Below are positions 49,447-58,987 of a DNA stretch of 64,000 nt, piece by piece. The DNA comes from Sporosarcina ureilytica. Lineage in GTDB: Bacteria; Bacillota; Bacilli; Bacillales_A; Planococcaceae. Every line of letters starts with the position of its first letter. Positions within the stretch are counted from its first letter, which is position 1. The stretch is from positions 2,728,001-2,792,000 of the forward strand of contig NZ_CP017560.1 of assembly GCF_001753205.1 (NCBI RefSeq). The letters run 5' to 3'. A model generated the notes under the pieces. That model saw only the letters and a program-made list of their open reading frames with translations. It was not told where the DNA came from and searched no databases. The translations under genes were made by a program, and so were the position numbers.

Positions 49447-49573
49447 TCCACACATATAAACAAACTAGATAAAAGTGCAGTATAGCACCTTTTTTTCTTT
49501 TATAGCTATTTGTAAAATATTAAATTGTACAATCGAAAAACAATCTCTTTAGTAATCATCTTTAAACGAAAAA

Positions 49574-49611
49574 AAGATTCTCCGTGTAGTCTCACACACG
49601 GAGAATCCCTT
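49574..49611 (-). terminator. Rho-independent terminator after hpf
   Basis: Stem AGATTCTCCGTGT / ACACGGAGAATC with a small loop, flanked by A-run on the left (T-run on the minus strand). Confidence 0.93.
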
Positions 49612-49618
49612 TATACAA

Positions 49619-50179
49619 TCAATTCGTTTCAATTAAACCGTACTTACCGTCTCTTCGTTTATAAACAATGTTTGTATCTTCTGAATCAGCGTCTGTATAA
49701 ACGAAGAAGTTATGACCTAGCATATTCATTTGAAGAATTGCTTCTTCTTCGTCCATTGGTTTTAAATCAAAGCGCTTTGTTCGAACGACTGAAAATTCTT
49801 CTTCGTTTTCTTGCTCTTGCGGTGATTCTGCATTTTTACTGACAGATGCAAAAAATGCTGCAACGCCTTCACGTTCACGGAATTTACGATTCACTCTCGT
49901 TTTGTATTTACGGATTTGACGTTCTAATTTATCTACAATTAAATCAACTGCCGCATACATATCGTCATGACGTTCTTCCGCTCGAAGCGTTAAGTTCTTC
50001 ATAGGAATTGTTATTTCAACTTTCGTCTGTTTATCATTATATACTTTTAAATTGACATTAGCTGTTGCATTCGAACCATCTGTAAAGTATCTCTCAAGTT
50101 TACTTACTTTGCTCTCCACATGGTCACGAATTGCTGGAGTCACCTCTATGTTCTCGCCACGGATGTTAAAGTCTAGCAT
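49619..50179 (-). CDS. hpf: Ribosome hibernation promoting factor, long form
   Basis: Long HPF dimerises 70S ribosomes into inactive 100S particles in stationary phase. The N-terminal domain (about 1-100) begins MLDFNIRGENIEVTPAIRDH and includes the KVYNDKQTKVEITIP strand; the C-terminal dimerisation domain (about 130-186) includes RFDLKPMDEEEAILQMNMLGHNF-type text and YKRRDGKYGLIE. 186 aa is usual for Bacilli. A 200-nt leader follows a possible extended -10. Located between secA and the flagellar operon as in B. subtilis. Confidence 0.96.
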   Translation of the reverse strand: MLDFNIRGENIEVTPAIRDHVESKVSKLERYFTDGSNATANVNLKVYNDKQTKVEITIPMKNLTLRAEERHDDMYAAVDLIVDKLERQIRKYKTRVNRKFREREGVAAFFASVSKNAESPQEQENEEEFSVVRTKRFDLKPMDEEEAILQMNMLGHNFFVYTDADSEDTNIVYKRRDGKYGLIETN

Positions 50180-50375
50180 AAAAACTCCTCCTTTAAAATA
50201 ACTCTCAATAGTATACTTCTATGTGTTCCCCAAAAAGTCCTTCTAAAACCTTTAAAAAACTTTTACCATTTTGTCGAAATTAAAAGAAGTATTCTTGACA
50301 GTCTTTCTAAAATGAATAGGATTCTTCTTAATCAAGACGTCTGATGAAAGTGAAGGACATCCTTTCATTACCTGT

Positions 50376-50384
50376 ATTATACCA
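50376..50384 (-). promoter_or_regulatory. Possible extended -10 promoter of hpf
   Basis: On the minus strand TATAAT occurs with a preceding TATGG (TGn extension), about 200 nt upstream of the hpf start. No clear -35. The 403-bp gap between hpf and the next gene holds no gene. B. subtilis hpf has sigma-B and sigma-H promoters, which I could not confirm. Confidence 0.4.
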
Positions 50385-50582
50385 TAGTTCCCAATCATTT
50401 AGTGCGAAGTTTCGACAAATTTCGTGTTTTGAAATTTATCCTTGTTAAAGTTGTCACAACTTTTCTATTGTATTCAGCGGTTGAATAAATCATGTTCGTT
50501 TAGTATGCAAAAACTCACTATAATTATGAATTCCAGCATTTTCATTTTACATTTCGGGTGTTGGGAATTTAATTACTTTTAT

Positions 50583-52052
50583 TCACTCATTCCGAAGCTG
50601 AACTGCTTCCTCATAAGTTTCGTGAATATAATGCGCAATTTGTTCTTGTTCTTTAGTTAATTCTGTTAGTGTTGCATTCAATTCTTCAATTGTCGCAGTA
50701 CTTTGTTGGATAATTGAAGCGAACTCTGATGTCCGATTTTGAATATCACGACTGTTTTCATTCGCACCTTCGAATTTAGTCACAAAATCAGATAACTCAA
50801 TTGTTAATCCGGACATCATTGTAAACAATTGTGTAAACGAATTCGTCGATTGACTTACAATTTCAGATTGACTCGCCACTCGCTTTCCACCGTCGTTTAG
50901 TTGGCGCACCATAAAAGCATTGGATTCATTTACTTCTGATAGGTTCCCTTCAATCTTTGATAAAGTTTCTGCAGTAAGACTCGAAAGTTTCCTAATTTCA
51001 TCTGCCACAATTGCAAAACCTCTGCCGTGTTCTCCTGCCCGTGCCGCTTCAATCGAAGCATTTAGAGATAGTAAATTTGTTTGTTCAGTTATCTCTTTTA
51101 TCGCAGTCGTAAAACTATTCGTTTCATCAATCTTCTGGGTAAGATGGTTAAACGTTGCAATTAATTCCTTAAAGAAAACGGTAAACGCTGTAAAGCTTTC
51201 TTCTAATTGTGTTACCTTTGTCGTTCCTTCATTGGCCATTTCTCCAGCTTGATTGGCTTGCTGAATCACTCGTTCTATCCCAGCAGCGACTTCATCCATA
51301 ATCAAATCGGTATCCTCAATGTTTTCCGCAATCCCACTAATATAATCTGCCTGTTGTTGACTACCGGCACTTACTTCATCAATCGCTCCGAGCATCTCCA
51401 ACTGTGATTGATGAGCAGTATTTGTGTTGGTGCGAATTCGCTCTAAATTTGAAGTGATCGTAACGACTGCGCTGTCCAATTTTATGGCAAGTGCTTCCTC
51501 TTCCATTGCTTTCCTGGAAGTCTCTTCAACGAGTTCTTCTATATGTTCAAACATTTGTCCATTTTGACGAACAAGAAGTAATAGAACGATTCCACCCAGT
51601 ACATGCAAAATGAGCAAATTTCTACCACTAGCTATAACAAGTTCAGGATCAACAAACATTGAATTGTTTATATATAATGCAATAAAACTTAAAATAAAAC
51701 CAAAAGCCATTATTTTCATTTGACCGTGGATAGCACCTAGAACTAGTAAAAGGATAATAATTCCTATCGTTCCGAGGTTTGCTTCGGATAGGAAAATGAC
51801 ACTTAATGCAATCACAAAATTCAAAGTCAGTAATAGGTAAGGAAGAATGCGAGCAACAACAATCATCTTGGTGCTTATAGAATAGGCAATAAGTGCGAGC
51901 GCGAATGGAATGGCAACAGATAAAATAATAATTATTGAAGAGCGTTGAATAAGCTGTGCAAGTAATCCTAACCCCGCGGCAAGTGCAAACCCAGACATGA
52001 AAATTCTGTTTTTCCGTATCCAATCATCCCATTTTAATTGTTCAATATTCAT
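50583..52052 (-). CDS. Methyl-accepting chemotaxis protein with multi-pass membrane N-terminus
   Basis: A 489-aa chemoreceptor-like protein. Residues about 18-155 form some five to six hydrophobic helices with no large outer sensor and no HAMP domain; a cytoplasmic signalling domain follows (about 200-489), with the MCP tip motif [24 protein letters not shown] and the nearby [12 protein letters not shown]. Start [10 protein letters not shown] behind GGGAGGT; a longer frame exists. The sensor may work within the membrane, for example on hydrophobic ligands or energy state; inferred only from the topology. Sits between hpf and fliT, unlike B. subtilis. Confidence 0.88.
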   Translation of the reverse strand: MNIEQLKWDDWIRKNRIFMSGFALAAGLGLLAQLIQRSSIIIILSVAIPFALALIAYSISTKMIVVARILPYLLLTLNFVIALSVIFLSEANLGTIGIIILLLVLGAIHGQMKIMAFGFILSFIALYINNSMFVDPELVIASGRNLLILHVLGGIVLLLLVRQNGQMFEHIEELVEETSRKAMEEEALAIKLDSAVVTITSNLERIRTNTNTAHQSQLEMLGAIDEVSAGSQQQADYISGIAENIEDTDLIMDEVAAGIERVIQQANQAGEMANEGTTKVTQLEESFTAFTVFFKELIATFNHLTQKIDETNSFTTAIKEITEQTNLLSLNASIEAARAGEHGRGFAIVADEIRKLSSLTAETLSKIEGNLSEVNESNAFMVRQLNDGGKRVASQSEIVSQSTNSFTQLFTMMSGLTIELSDFVTKFEGANENSRDIQNRTSEFASIIQQSTATIEELNATLTELTKEQEQIAHYIHETYEEAVQLRNE

Positions 52053-52220
52053 TACAAATACCTCCCTGTCAATCAATTCCAATACAAGTAGCCGCTATCT
52101 ATAACGTATCATTAATGAACGGTCATTCATATGGACCTAAACACCTATACGTTTCATTCTTAGAGTACGTTGGAAAATAGACTTGTTAAAAACGATTGGT
52201 AGTTCATGGTAGTTTTCAAC

Positions 52221-52254
52221 AAAAAAACCCAAAGAGTCTCATTCTCTTTGGGTA
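52221..52254 (-). terminator. Rho-independent terminator of the flagellar cap operon
   Basis: Stem ACCCAAAGAG / CTCTTTGGGT with loop TCTCATT-like and A-run on the left (T-run on minus strand), just past the fliT-like stop. Confidence 0.93.
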
Positions 52255-52259
52255 AGTAG

Positions 52260-52613
52260 TTATTGCTTTGTATCATAATAGGCGCCGTCTTGGGCCATAT
52301 TTCCATAGGGATTCACGTAATTTTTCATATTCGTCTTCTTCGATTGGGCGACAGAAATATCTTTGCGAATTCCTTTTGTAAAGATAGCTAACTGCGTTTG
52401 TAACTTAGCTTCTAACTTAGTAAGCTCTTTACCTAAAACTTCTTCCTCTTTTGTAAAAGGCGCCTTTATTTCAGGTTGAAGCTGGTCGCGAACGTCTAAA
52501 AGTTTCTCGATTCTTTCAATTGCTTCATCACGCTTCTCGTCACCGACATTTTCTGAAACGCTTAAAAGACTATCTGTTGCTCTCTGCCAATCAATGAGCG
52601 CTTTTCTAATCAT
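52260..52613 (-). CDS. fliT: FliT-like flagellar protein
   Basis: A 117-residue helical, charged protein that closes the flaG-fliD-fliS run, where FliT (FliD export chaperone and regulator) stands in Bacilli. The first 90 residues form long helices (LIDWQRATDSLLSVSENV, IERIEKLLDVRDQLQPEI), and the tail NYVNPYGNMAQDGAYYD resembles other FliT-like tails in Bacilli. Sequence identity with B. subtilis is low, so the name rests mainly on position. It overlaps fliS by 4 nt. Confidence 0.75.
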   Translation of the reverse strand: MIRKALIDWQRATDSLLSVSENVGDEKRDEAIERIEKLLDVRDQLQPEIKAPFTKEEEVLGKELTKLEAKLQTQLAIFTKGIRKDISVAQSKKTNMKNYVNPYGNMAQDGAYYDTKQ

Positions 52614-53011
52614 ATTTCGTCCACATTGGCATACTGTTTTTGGCGGTTAATTTGGATGACTTCTTTCCATGTATCACGGAATTCTTTAATAATTCCCGCC
52701 GCTTCTTCTAATAAAGCAGCGTCATTTGCAATATTTCCGTCAATCAATCTACTATTTGCAAATTCATAAAGAATCATCATATTTTCAGCGACTGGCACGG
52801 ATGTATCTAACGTCACCATCAATTCTGAAATAATGGCTTGTGCCTTTTGAATAGCCGTATTCTTCTCTTCAATATTTCCGTTTTCTAGCGCTCGTTTTGC
52901 TTGTTCAATAAATTTCAAACAGCCATTGTAAAGCATTAACGTTAATTCTCCTGGCGTTGAAGTGTTCACCGAGTTATTCCGATATGCTGCATATGGGTTG
53001 TGAATAGCCAT
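52610..53011 (-). CDS. fliS: Flagellar export chaperone FliS
   Basis: Binds unassembled flagellin in the cytoplasm and delivers it for export. Opening block NPYAAYRNNSVNTSTPGELT and the following LMLYNGCLKFIEQAKRALE are family marks. At 133 aa it has usual length. It has GGAGAAATGT upstream and sits between fliD and fliT. Confidence 0.95.
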   Translation of the reverse strand: MAIHNPYAAYRNNSVNTSTPGELTLMLYNGCLKFIEQAKRALENGNIEEKNTAIQKAQAIISELMVTLDTSVPVAENMMILYEFANSRLIDGNIANDAALLEEAAGIIKEFRDTWKEVIQINRQKQYANVDEI

Positions 53012-53058
53012 TACATTTCTCCTTTTTTCTTTATCGTATAATTCCTTGTCTGCCTTAA

Positions 53059-54540
53059 TTACATCATCAGACCGCCAAGAGCATTCATTAACTGTTCTGC
53101 TTGCGAATTGGCGCGTTGCATAGCTTGTTCCATAGCTGTAAACTGCTTATAATAACGCTCTTCCATTTTTTTTAGACGATTTTCGAAACGTTCAATTTGC
53201 TCATCCATCTGTTTAATATTACGACCTATAGGAAAGCTTTCATTAGCTGCACCAGAACTTCCCGCTCGATTTGAAATTGCATCATTCCCTTTTTTCAACG
53301 CTGTACGAACACTATGAATAAGTCCTGGATCATTCGTATCTGACCCGGACCTACCTAATAATTCATAAACTTTATTGGGATCTGTTGAAATAACCTCACG
53401 AAGTTTCTTTTCATCTATTTCAAGCATTCCATTTGCTAAATGGTCGTTAGACGTCGTAATTCCGATGTCAGCCAATATGATTCCACTTTTGCTATCTTTG
53501 GGTTCCTTGACGCTACTACTTAACGCTAGCCGCATATTTTGCAGCATACTTTGAATAATTGAGTCATTTCGAAGGGTACCACTCTTCGCTTTTTCTTCCC
53601 ATAACTCAATTTCTTTTTCTTTCATGTCTGCTTTTTCTTCCGTAGAAAGAGGATGATAGTCACGATACCTCGTTTCTCTCACTTTTGAGTTTAAATTTTT
53701 AATTAAGTCGTTATAATCATCGACAAACTTTTTCACGGTATCGAATACCTTATCAACATCTGCTGCTGAGTTAAATGTTACGGGGGAATTCGTTACTTCT
53801 TTTAACGTAATTTCAAAGCCGTTAATCTCGAATGTGTTGGAAGAACGTTCCATGTTATCCATTCCATTTAACGTAAACTTTGCATCTTGACCTGGTTGAC
53901 CTCCCGATTTTTCGACCCATGTGTTATCCGGATCACCAGGTTCTCCTGGCTTCTCTGGGTCTGCGGGAATAAAAACTTCAATTTCCCCTGCACCTGTGTT
54001 TTTAGCAGTCATCCCAAGTCTTCCGCTACGTTCATCAAAAAAAACGTTCACATTTGAGTCTTTATTAAGTCTATCAACGACTGATTTAATTGATTCTTGC
54101 TCACCAATTTCAAACACTTTCGTTTCACCGTCTGGCGTTTTGATGGCTATTGTATCGCTTTCAATTAGTTCTCGAAAATTTGACTTTTCTTTTAAGTCCT
54201 TATTTGCAGCTTCCGTTTGCCAAGTAGCCGCTTTAGCAAGCCGTTCGACTTCAATCGTTCCTGAAAACTCCGATGAAGCACTTAAGGCACGTATCCCCAC
54301 CGCATTTTCATTCGAAACATTTACCGTTTTCGCCATATAGGTACTTGATTGCGTCATTTTAAACAGATTGTCCCACATAGAGCGAACGTCTTTATTTACA
54401 CTTCTATAATCATCTACTTGCCATTCTACAAATTGTTTTTTCTGTGTAATTTTATTGAGGGGAAAACGATGCGCCCTCATCATATCGTTAATAATCGATT
54501 CTGTATCAATTCCTGATGCTAATCCGCTTATTCGCATCAT
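53059..54540 (-). CDS. fliD: Flagellar hook-associated protein 2 (filament cap)
   Basis: FliD forms the cap that adds flagellin to the filament tip. MMRISGLASGIDTESIIND opens the N-terminal domain, and the C-terminal coiled coil (about 440-490) ends MERANSQAEQLMNALGGLMM-like, which fits the terminal D0 helices. 493 aa. Follows flaG by 15 bp and precedes fliS by 48 bp, so it belongs to the sigma-D-driven operon. Confidence 0.95.
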   Translation of the reverse strand: MMRISGLASGIDTESIINDMMRAHRFPLNKITQKKQFVEWQVDDYRSVNKDVRSMWDNLFKMTQSSTYMAKTVNVSNENAVGIRALSASSEFSGTIEVERLAKAATWQTEAANKDLKEKSNFRELIESDTIAIKTPDGETKVFEIGEQESIKSVVDRLNKDSNVNVFFDERSGRLGMTAKNTGAGEIEVFIPADPEKPGEPGDPDNTWVEKSGGQPGQDAKFTLNGMDNMERSSNTFEINGFEITLKEVTNSPVTFNSAADVDKVFDTVKKFVDDYNDLIKNLNSKVRETRYRDYHPLSTEEKADMKEKEIELWEEKAKSGTLRNDSIIQSMLQNMRLALSSSVKEPKDSKSGIILADIGITTSNDHLANGMLEIDEKKLREVISTDPNKVYELLGRSGSDTNDPGLIHSVRTALKKGNDAISNRAGSSGAANESFPIGRNIKQMDEQIERFENRLKKMEERYYKQFTAMEQAMQRANSQAEQLMNALGGLMM

Positions 54541-54554
54541 TTTTCACGCCTTTC

Positions 54555-54893
54555 TTAAATCTTTCTGTCTATGAACACACTGAGAAATTCTTTCATTGCC
54601 GCATGAATATCCATTAATTTCTTAGCTGGAATTTCTTTTATAACTTCATCGGTTTCTGTATTCACAATCGTCACATAGTACTCATTCAATTCCTCATGAA
54701 GTTCAAACTTTAAATGAGAATCTGTACTCGTTAAAAACTTATTGATACTTTCGGTCATTGTTTTTGCATTTGGTATAGATAACTCTAAATCATTCGTTTT
54801 ATTTTCATCTACATCTATTTTTTCGGATTGAACCTTCACTAGATTCTCAATTTGTATTGCAGTCTGAGTACCTTCCATTCGATTCACCAACAT
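54555..54893 (-). CDS. flaG: FlaG family protein
   Basis: Small flagellar protein (112 aa from the chosen start) that affects filament length in other bacteria; corresponds to YvyC of B. subtilis. The C-terminal half LKFELHEELNEYYVTIVNTE, EVIKEIPAKKLMDIHAAMKE is the FlaG signature. Start MLVNRMEGTQ behind GGGGAGGTT; a longer frame begins six codons earlier. First gene of flaG-fliD-fliS-fliT, with a sigma-D promoter 41 bp upstream. Confidence 0.92.
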   Translation of the reverse strand: MLVNRMEGTQTAIQIENLVKVQSEKIDVDENKTNDLELSIPNAKTMTESINKFLTSTDSHLKFELHEELNEYYVTIVNTETDEVIKEIPAKKLMDIHAAMKEFLSVFIDRKI

Positions 54894-54933
54894 ACCCAAC
54901 CTCCCCAACATTCGGTACGCATTATTATTCTTT

Positions 54934-54960
54934 ATATCGGCAAACCCACCTAAATGTTTA
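54934..54960 (-). promoter_or_regulatory. Sigma-D promoter of the flaG-fliD-fliS-fliT operon
   Basis: On the minus strand: TAAA, 15 bp, GCCGATAT. This is an exact fit to the SigD consensus used for late flagellar and chemotaxis genes in Bacilli. It stands just upstream of flaG. Confidence 0.93.
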
Positions 54961-54993
54961 ATGTAATTATAAATGAAATCTTTGTGAACTTTA

Positions 54994-55020
54994 TAAACAT
55001 TTGATTAAATAGGCCGAAGT
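54994..55020 (+). promoter_or_regulatory. Sigma-D promoter of the Cache-domain chemoreceptor gene
   Basis: On the plus strand: TAAA, 15 bp, GCCGAAGT, which matches the SigD consensus (GCCGATAT) at 6 of 8 -10 positions with correct spacing. It lies 44 bp upstream of the receptor start. Confidence 0.82.
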
Positions 55021-55063
55021 ACTACATAGTAGTTATTTTATAGGAAGATAGGTGGGGCAAGAA

Positions 55064-57067
55064 ATGTTTAAATCAATTAAAACGAAAATTATCTTTACGG
55101 TAATTACACTATTCCTGTTAGGCGTAGGGGTTATGACTTTCATGAGTGGATTACAGGTAAAAACCAAAACAGAGGATAGTGTCATAGCACAAAGTTCTGT
55201 TCTTATAGAAGAAATGAGTCATTCAACTTCAAACTTTCTTGAGCAATTTAATAAAGGAATTTATCAACTGTCAACGACATCGATTGTGCGTGATTTTCAA
55301 GAAGAAGGCGGGGATGTTGACAATAAGGAAGCCGCAAGACTACTTGTTACATTAGAAAATGAATTTACTGCATTTATCGATTTATTTAAGGATGCATCAT
55401 CTGTGTATCACTCACAGATGGACGGAAAAGTAATTATTAGACCTTACGTTGACCTAGGAGATTTCGATGCTCGTGACCGCGATTGGTTTATTAAAGCTGA
55501 AAACTCTCCCGACACTGTTCAATGGTCCGCTCCATATGTTGATGCTGCGACCGGTGAAATGGTTGTAACTGCCTCAAAAGCAGTACGTGAAAGCAGTCAA
55601 ACGAACGGGATTATTGGGCTGGACATTCAACTATCTGCGTTAACCGGTGAATTTGAAAAAAGGCAGATTGGCTATGATGGACATGCGATCATGTTAGACC
55701 AAGACGGAGTTGCAATTGTACACCCGGAAATGCGCGGCGAATCATTAATCAATAGACCTTATATTGAAGAAATGTATAATTCAACTGAAGATAATGGCGT
55801 GATTTATTTCAATGAAGATCAAGTCGAACGTGTTCTTGTTTATACAACAATCCCGAACTACAATTGGAAAGTTGCTACAGTTTATGATATTAAAAACATA
55901 AATCAAGTAGCGACTGAAACACAAATCATGATGACAATTATAGCTATCATCACATTAGTTCTATTTTGTATTGCTTTATATTTCTTAATTAGTCGTTCCA
56001 TTCGTCCGCTTGCACAGCTAAATACTTTAATGGACGATGTTTCAAACGGTGATTTAACTGTCAGGTCAAATATTCTGGCAAATGATGAATTCGGACAATT
56101 ATCCACGAATTTTAATATAATGATTGAAAATATGAATGATATTATTCGCGTTGTGAATGATTCAGCACTTAACGTTCGGGCTAGTTCTGAAAGTTTAAGC
56201 GCAGTTTCTGAGGAAACTAGTGCTTCCAGTCAAGAAGTAGCTTATGCTGTGAATGAAATTGCTTACGGGGCGTCAAGATCAGCTGAAGATGCTGAAACTG
56301 CATCTGATTATTCCAATTCCCTGAGTACACAAATTAACGATATTACTGGTAAAGCAGCAGCGATGACTGAAATTGCCATTAAGGCTGATACAATGAACGT
56401 GAATGGACAGGCACAAATGAACGAACTGAATTCGTCATTTTCCGAATTTGAAACGACTCTTCAGGCAATGGCAGAAGTGATTGGCGCATTGGAAGAAAAA
56501 GTGGGTGCTATCGGGAATGTTATGAACACGATTACCCAGATTTCATCTCAGACCAATCTACTTGCACTCAACGCGAGTATTGAAGCCGCCCGTGCCGGCG
56601 AACATGGAAAAGGTTTCGCAGTCGTTGCAGAAGAAGTACGAAAGCTTGCTGAACAATCCGCAAGAGCAACCGACGAAGTACAAGTAACAGTGCGTGAACT
56701 TCAAGAAGAATCTCAACTTGTCTCAGCACAACTTGAAAACACACGTGAAAATTTCCAAAGCCAAGGAGCTGTCGTCAATGAAACAGAAATGACTTTCAGC
56801 GAAATTTCGGGATTAATGTCCGATATGCAAAGTGCGATTGATTCAGTTGCGAATGAAATCACACGCGTCGATGCTTTAAAAGACGATGTAGCGGAAACAA
56901 TTCAAACAATGGCGGCAACATCCCAGGAAACAGCCGCGGCTTGTGAAGAAGTAAGTGCTTCAACTGACGAGCAATTGCGTGCGATTCAATCGGTAACAGA
57001 TGCTGCTGAACAGCTTACTGAATTAAGTGAAGAACTGACGAATGCCGTGAATCGATTTACAGTTTAA
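55064..57067 (+). CDS. Methyl-accepting chemotaxis protein, Cache sensor
   Basis: Transmembrane chemoreceptor of 667 aa. Helix 1 is about residues 10-30, then an outer double-Cache-like sensor (about 40-275, with [11 protein letters not shown] and [18 protein letters not shown]), helix 2 (about 280-303), a HAMP domain (about 304-356), and the signalling domain with [23 protein letters not shown] and [15 protein letters not shown]. Start [10 protein letters not shown] behind GGTGGGG; a GTG start four codons earlier is possible. SigD promoter upstream. The ligand is unknown; amino acids are common for such sensors. Confidence 0.94.
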   Translation: MFKSIKTKIIFTVITLFLLGVGVMTFMSGLQVKTKTEDSVIAQSSVLIEEMSHSTSNFLEQFNKGIYQLSTTSIVRDFQEEGGDVDNKEAARLLVTLENEFTAFIDLFKDASSVYHSQMDGKVIIRPYVDLGDFDARDRDWFIKAENSPDTVQWSAPYVDAATGEMVVTASKAVRESSQTNGIIGLDIQLSALTGEFEKRQIGYDGHAIMLDQDGVAIVHPEMRGESLINRPYIEEMYNSTEDNGVIYFNEDQVERVLVYTTIPNYNWKVATVYDIKNINQVATETQIMMTIIAIITLVLFCIALYFLISRSIRPLAQLNTLMDDVSNGDLTVRSNILANDEFGQLSTNFNIMIENMNDIIRVVNDSALNVRASSESLSAVSEETSASSQEVAYAVNEIAYGASRSAEDAETASDYSNSLSTQINDITGKAAAMTEIAIKADTMNVNGQAQMNELNSSFSEFETTLQAMAEVIGALEEKVGAIGNVMNTITQISSQTNLLALNASIEAARAGEHGKGFAVVAEEVRKLAEQSARATDEVQVTVRELQEESQLVSAQLENTRENFQSQGAVVNETEMTFSEISGLMSDMQSAIDSVANEITRVDALKDDVAETIQTMAATSQETAAACEEVSASTDEQLRAIQSVTDAAEQLTELSEELTNAVNRFTV

Positions 57068-57078
57068 TAATATTTTTA

Positions 57079-57110
57079 ATCCCGCCTAAAAATTGTAGGC
57101 GGGATTTTTC
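57079..57110 (+). terminator. Rho-independent terminator after the Cache-domain receptor gene
   Basis: Stem AATCCCGCCTA / TAGGCGGGATT with AAAATTG loop and five Ts, 12 bp past the stop. Confidence 0.95.
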
Positions 57111-57180
57111 ACGTGTAGTCACCGTTTTAAATGTCGTTAAATAAGGAATACTGTCAATACAATATAAGGAGTTGGTTGGC

Positions 57181-57396
57181 ATGAAAGAATTTAAAGTGAC
57201 TTACTTTTTCGATGAAGAACATTATATTCGACGGTTTATTCACATAGAGTCTCAAGAGAAAGCAGAGGTACTAATACAAAGTGAACGTGACCGATATATT
57301 TCGTTTACTGATAGTCGTGGCATTTATCATGAGTTGAATACGCGAAATGTGAGGGTTGTACAGATTTCGGAGTATTTTAGAGAGCCTAGGCAATGA
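57181..57396 (+). CDS. Small hypothetical protein
   Basis: A 71-residue soluble charged protein (FFDEEHYIRRFIHIESQEKA, ELNTRNVRVVQISEYF). Start MKEFKVTYFF chosen because AAGGAG lies 9 nt upstream. The alternation of short strand-like segments suggests a small mixed alpha/beta fold. No family recognised. Lies 113 bp after the receptor gene, on the same strand, with no visible terminator of its own. Confidence 0.65.
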   Translation: MKEFKVTYFFDEEHYIRRFIHIESQEKAEVLIQSERDRYISFTDSRGIYHELNTRNVRVVQISEYFREPRQ

Positions 57397-57606
57397 AGTC
57401 TATTCACATTCCGAGTAGATTAACTGCTTTGGCTCTTTCATCTATAACCATAATAGTTTCCCTGAAAATAAATAGCAGATGCCCATCTCTGTGTGTTATA
57501 AGGAACAAGGGTTGAATTGACAATTCCATAAATAGGAAGATATGATAAGGATGCATACTAATGACTATGGTTAAAATTGTTTAGGTTGATAGCTAGGAGG
57601 ATTTAT

Positions 57607-58560
57607 ATGAATTATGGTTTTGACCAAAATGGAAAGCCAACGATGGTATATGGTGTCGGTGAAATAGAGACTGCTAGCAGAGGGCTTGTTTATGTCATTT
57701 TGGTTTTATTGGGCATTGGAATTGTTTCCTTTGTGCTTACCTTATTTTTTGCCCTTTGGGTTGCTGTAGATCTTTTTGTATACTTCTTTTTAGAAGGTCT
57801 GCTACCATTAAAATTTTGGTTTTATTTTGCGGAATTAGATCATTGGATTGGCGTATGGGATAAATCACCCCAAAAATCTGTATTCTTTATAGCTGGTCTA
57901 GCTATCTTGTTCTTCATATTTTACAGAGTTTGGAAAAAACGTATCCAACCCGGCGTTGTTAAAACAATCGGAAAGATATGGATTGGCTCCAATTTAGCTA
58001 TTCTAGCTTTTCGACTTCCCCTGTACATTGGATTATCAATCTATATTGCACTTGTGGGGATTGACGACTTTCACTTGTTCAAATCAGAAAAGGTTGAATA
58101 TGTAAAACGTGAAAGCGGTTTTTACGCGAATCATTCAGATGCAACGATTGATACTAACCATAGTAAGATTTTCAATAAAAAAATAAAAGAAGATATCAAT
58201 GGTACAGAATACGATGATTATATGATAGTTACATCTGGAACAAAACCTAACTCAGAAGAACCTGGTTATTGGACTTTGGTTAGTTTGAATTTACATAAGA
58301 AAGTGGATGAAATATTGTTTATTGGGGCTTTTGTGGAGTCTATGCAGGTGGATAAAAACAACCCACTAAGCGTTCAAATTAAAACCGGTCGGGAAATGGA
58401 ACAAGAAAAAATAATCTTTGAAAAAACATTCACAGATATCCATCAAGTAGAGGAGTTTAAGGTTAACGTCAAAAACTCAGAGTTAGTAGACATAATTATT
58501 TCAAGTGACCATGAGTTCAACTTTGGTATTTTTGAATTGAAGAAATACATGTCTAAATAA
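57607..58560 (+). CDS. Hypothetical membrane protein
   Basis: A 317-residue protein with four predicted hydrophobic helices in residues 25-155 (GLVYVILVLLGIGIVSFVLT, FIAGLAILFFIFYRVW, IGSNLAILAFRLPLYIGLSI) and a soluble C-terminal part of about 150 residues, which would lie outside if an even number of helices is crossed. Start MNYGFDQNGK behind TAGGAGG at 7-nt spacing. No family recognised. AT-rich and unlike its neighbours in content, next to the IS21 element, so it may be a strain-specific gene. Confidence 0.7.
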   Translation: MNYGFDQNGKPTMVYGVGEIETASRGLVYVILVLLGIGIVSFVLTLFFALWVAVDLFVYFFLEGLLPLKFWFYFAELDHWIGVWDKSPQKSVFFIAGLAILFFIFYRVWKKRIQPGVVKTIGKIWIGSNLAILAFRLPLYIGLSIYIALVGIDDFHLFKSEKVEYVKRESGFYANHSDATIDTNHSKIFNKKIKEDINGTEYDDYMIVTSGTKPNSEEPGYWTLVSLNLHKKVDEILFIGAFVESMQVDKNNPLSVQIKTGREMEQEKIIFEKTFTDIHQVEEFKVNVKNSELVDIIISSDHEFNFGIFELKKYMSK

Positions 58561-58632
58561 ATAGAAACAAAGCCTTTGGTTATTGCGTTTTTTTATGAAT
58601 GATACTAATACAATAGTTGACGAATTTCTCTA

Positions 58633-58669
58633 AAATCCCACCCATACCTAATTAAAGGAGGGTGGGATT
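58633..58669 (-). terminator. Possible terminator hairpin
   Basis: Stem AATCCCACCC / GGGTGGGATT with a 16-nt loop. On the minus strand it is followed by TTTT, so it could end the disrupted minus-strand gene. No T-run on the plus strand. Confidence 0.5.
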
Positions 58670-58870
58670 GGATGCTATACTTATTTCAAATAAACTATTC
58701 ATTACTGCAAACATTTTCTTCAAGCAAAATATACATCCTTCATAATTCAACTGCTTCATATTTCAGCAATCGGCATTCCAACATTACGTGCAATAATTCT
58801 AGCATCTTTATCATTTGATAAAAAAAGCAACCGGTTGTGTCGTAAAAGGTCTTCTGTCTGTTTTTGATAA

Positions 58871-58875
58871 GCTTT
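58871..58875 (+). repeat. Target-site duplication, left copy (GCTTT)
   Basis: GCTTT immediately before the element's TGTAA end; the same five bases follow its right end at 61353-61357. Five bp lies in the range reported for IS21 elements. Confidence 0.85.
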
Positions 58876-58987
58876 TGTAAACGCTAAACTAGAATAGACA
58901 GTTATCGCCAAACAAGATTGGACACTTTTCGATACAAAATAACCCTAGTAATCTATAATTTTTAGTATGGATGAGGGGGATCGAAAG

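Noticed and set aside
53921-54340. 139-codon frame antisense to fliD
   Set aside because: Serine- and proline-rich shadow of fliD codons, no start signals.
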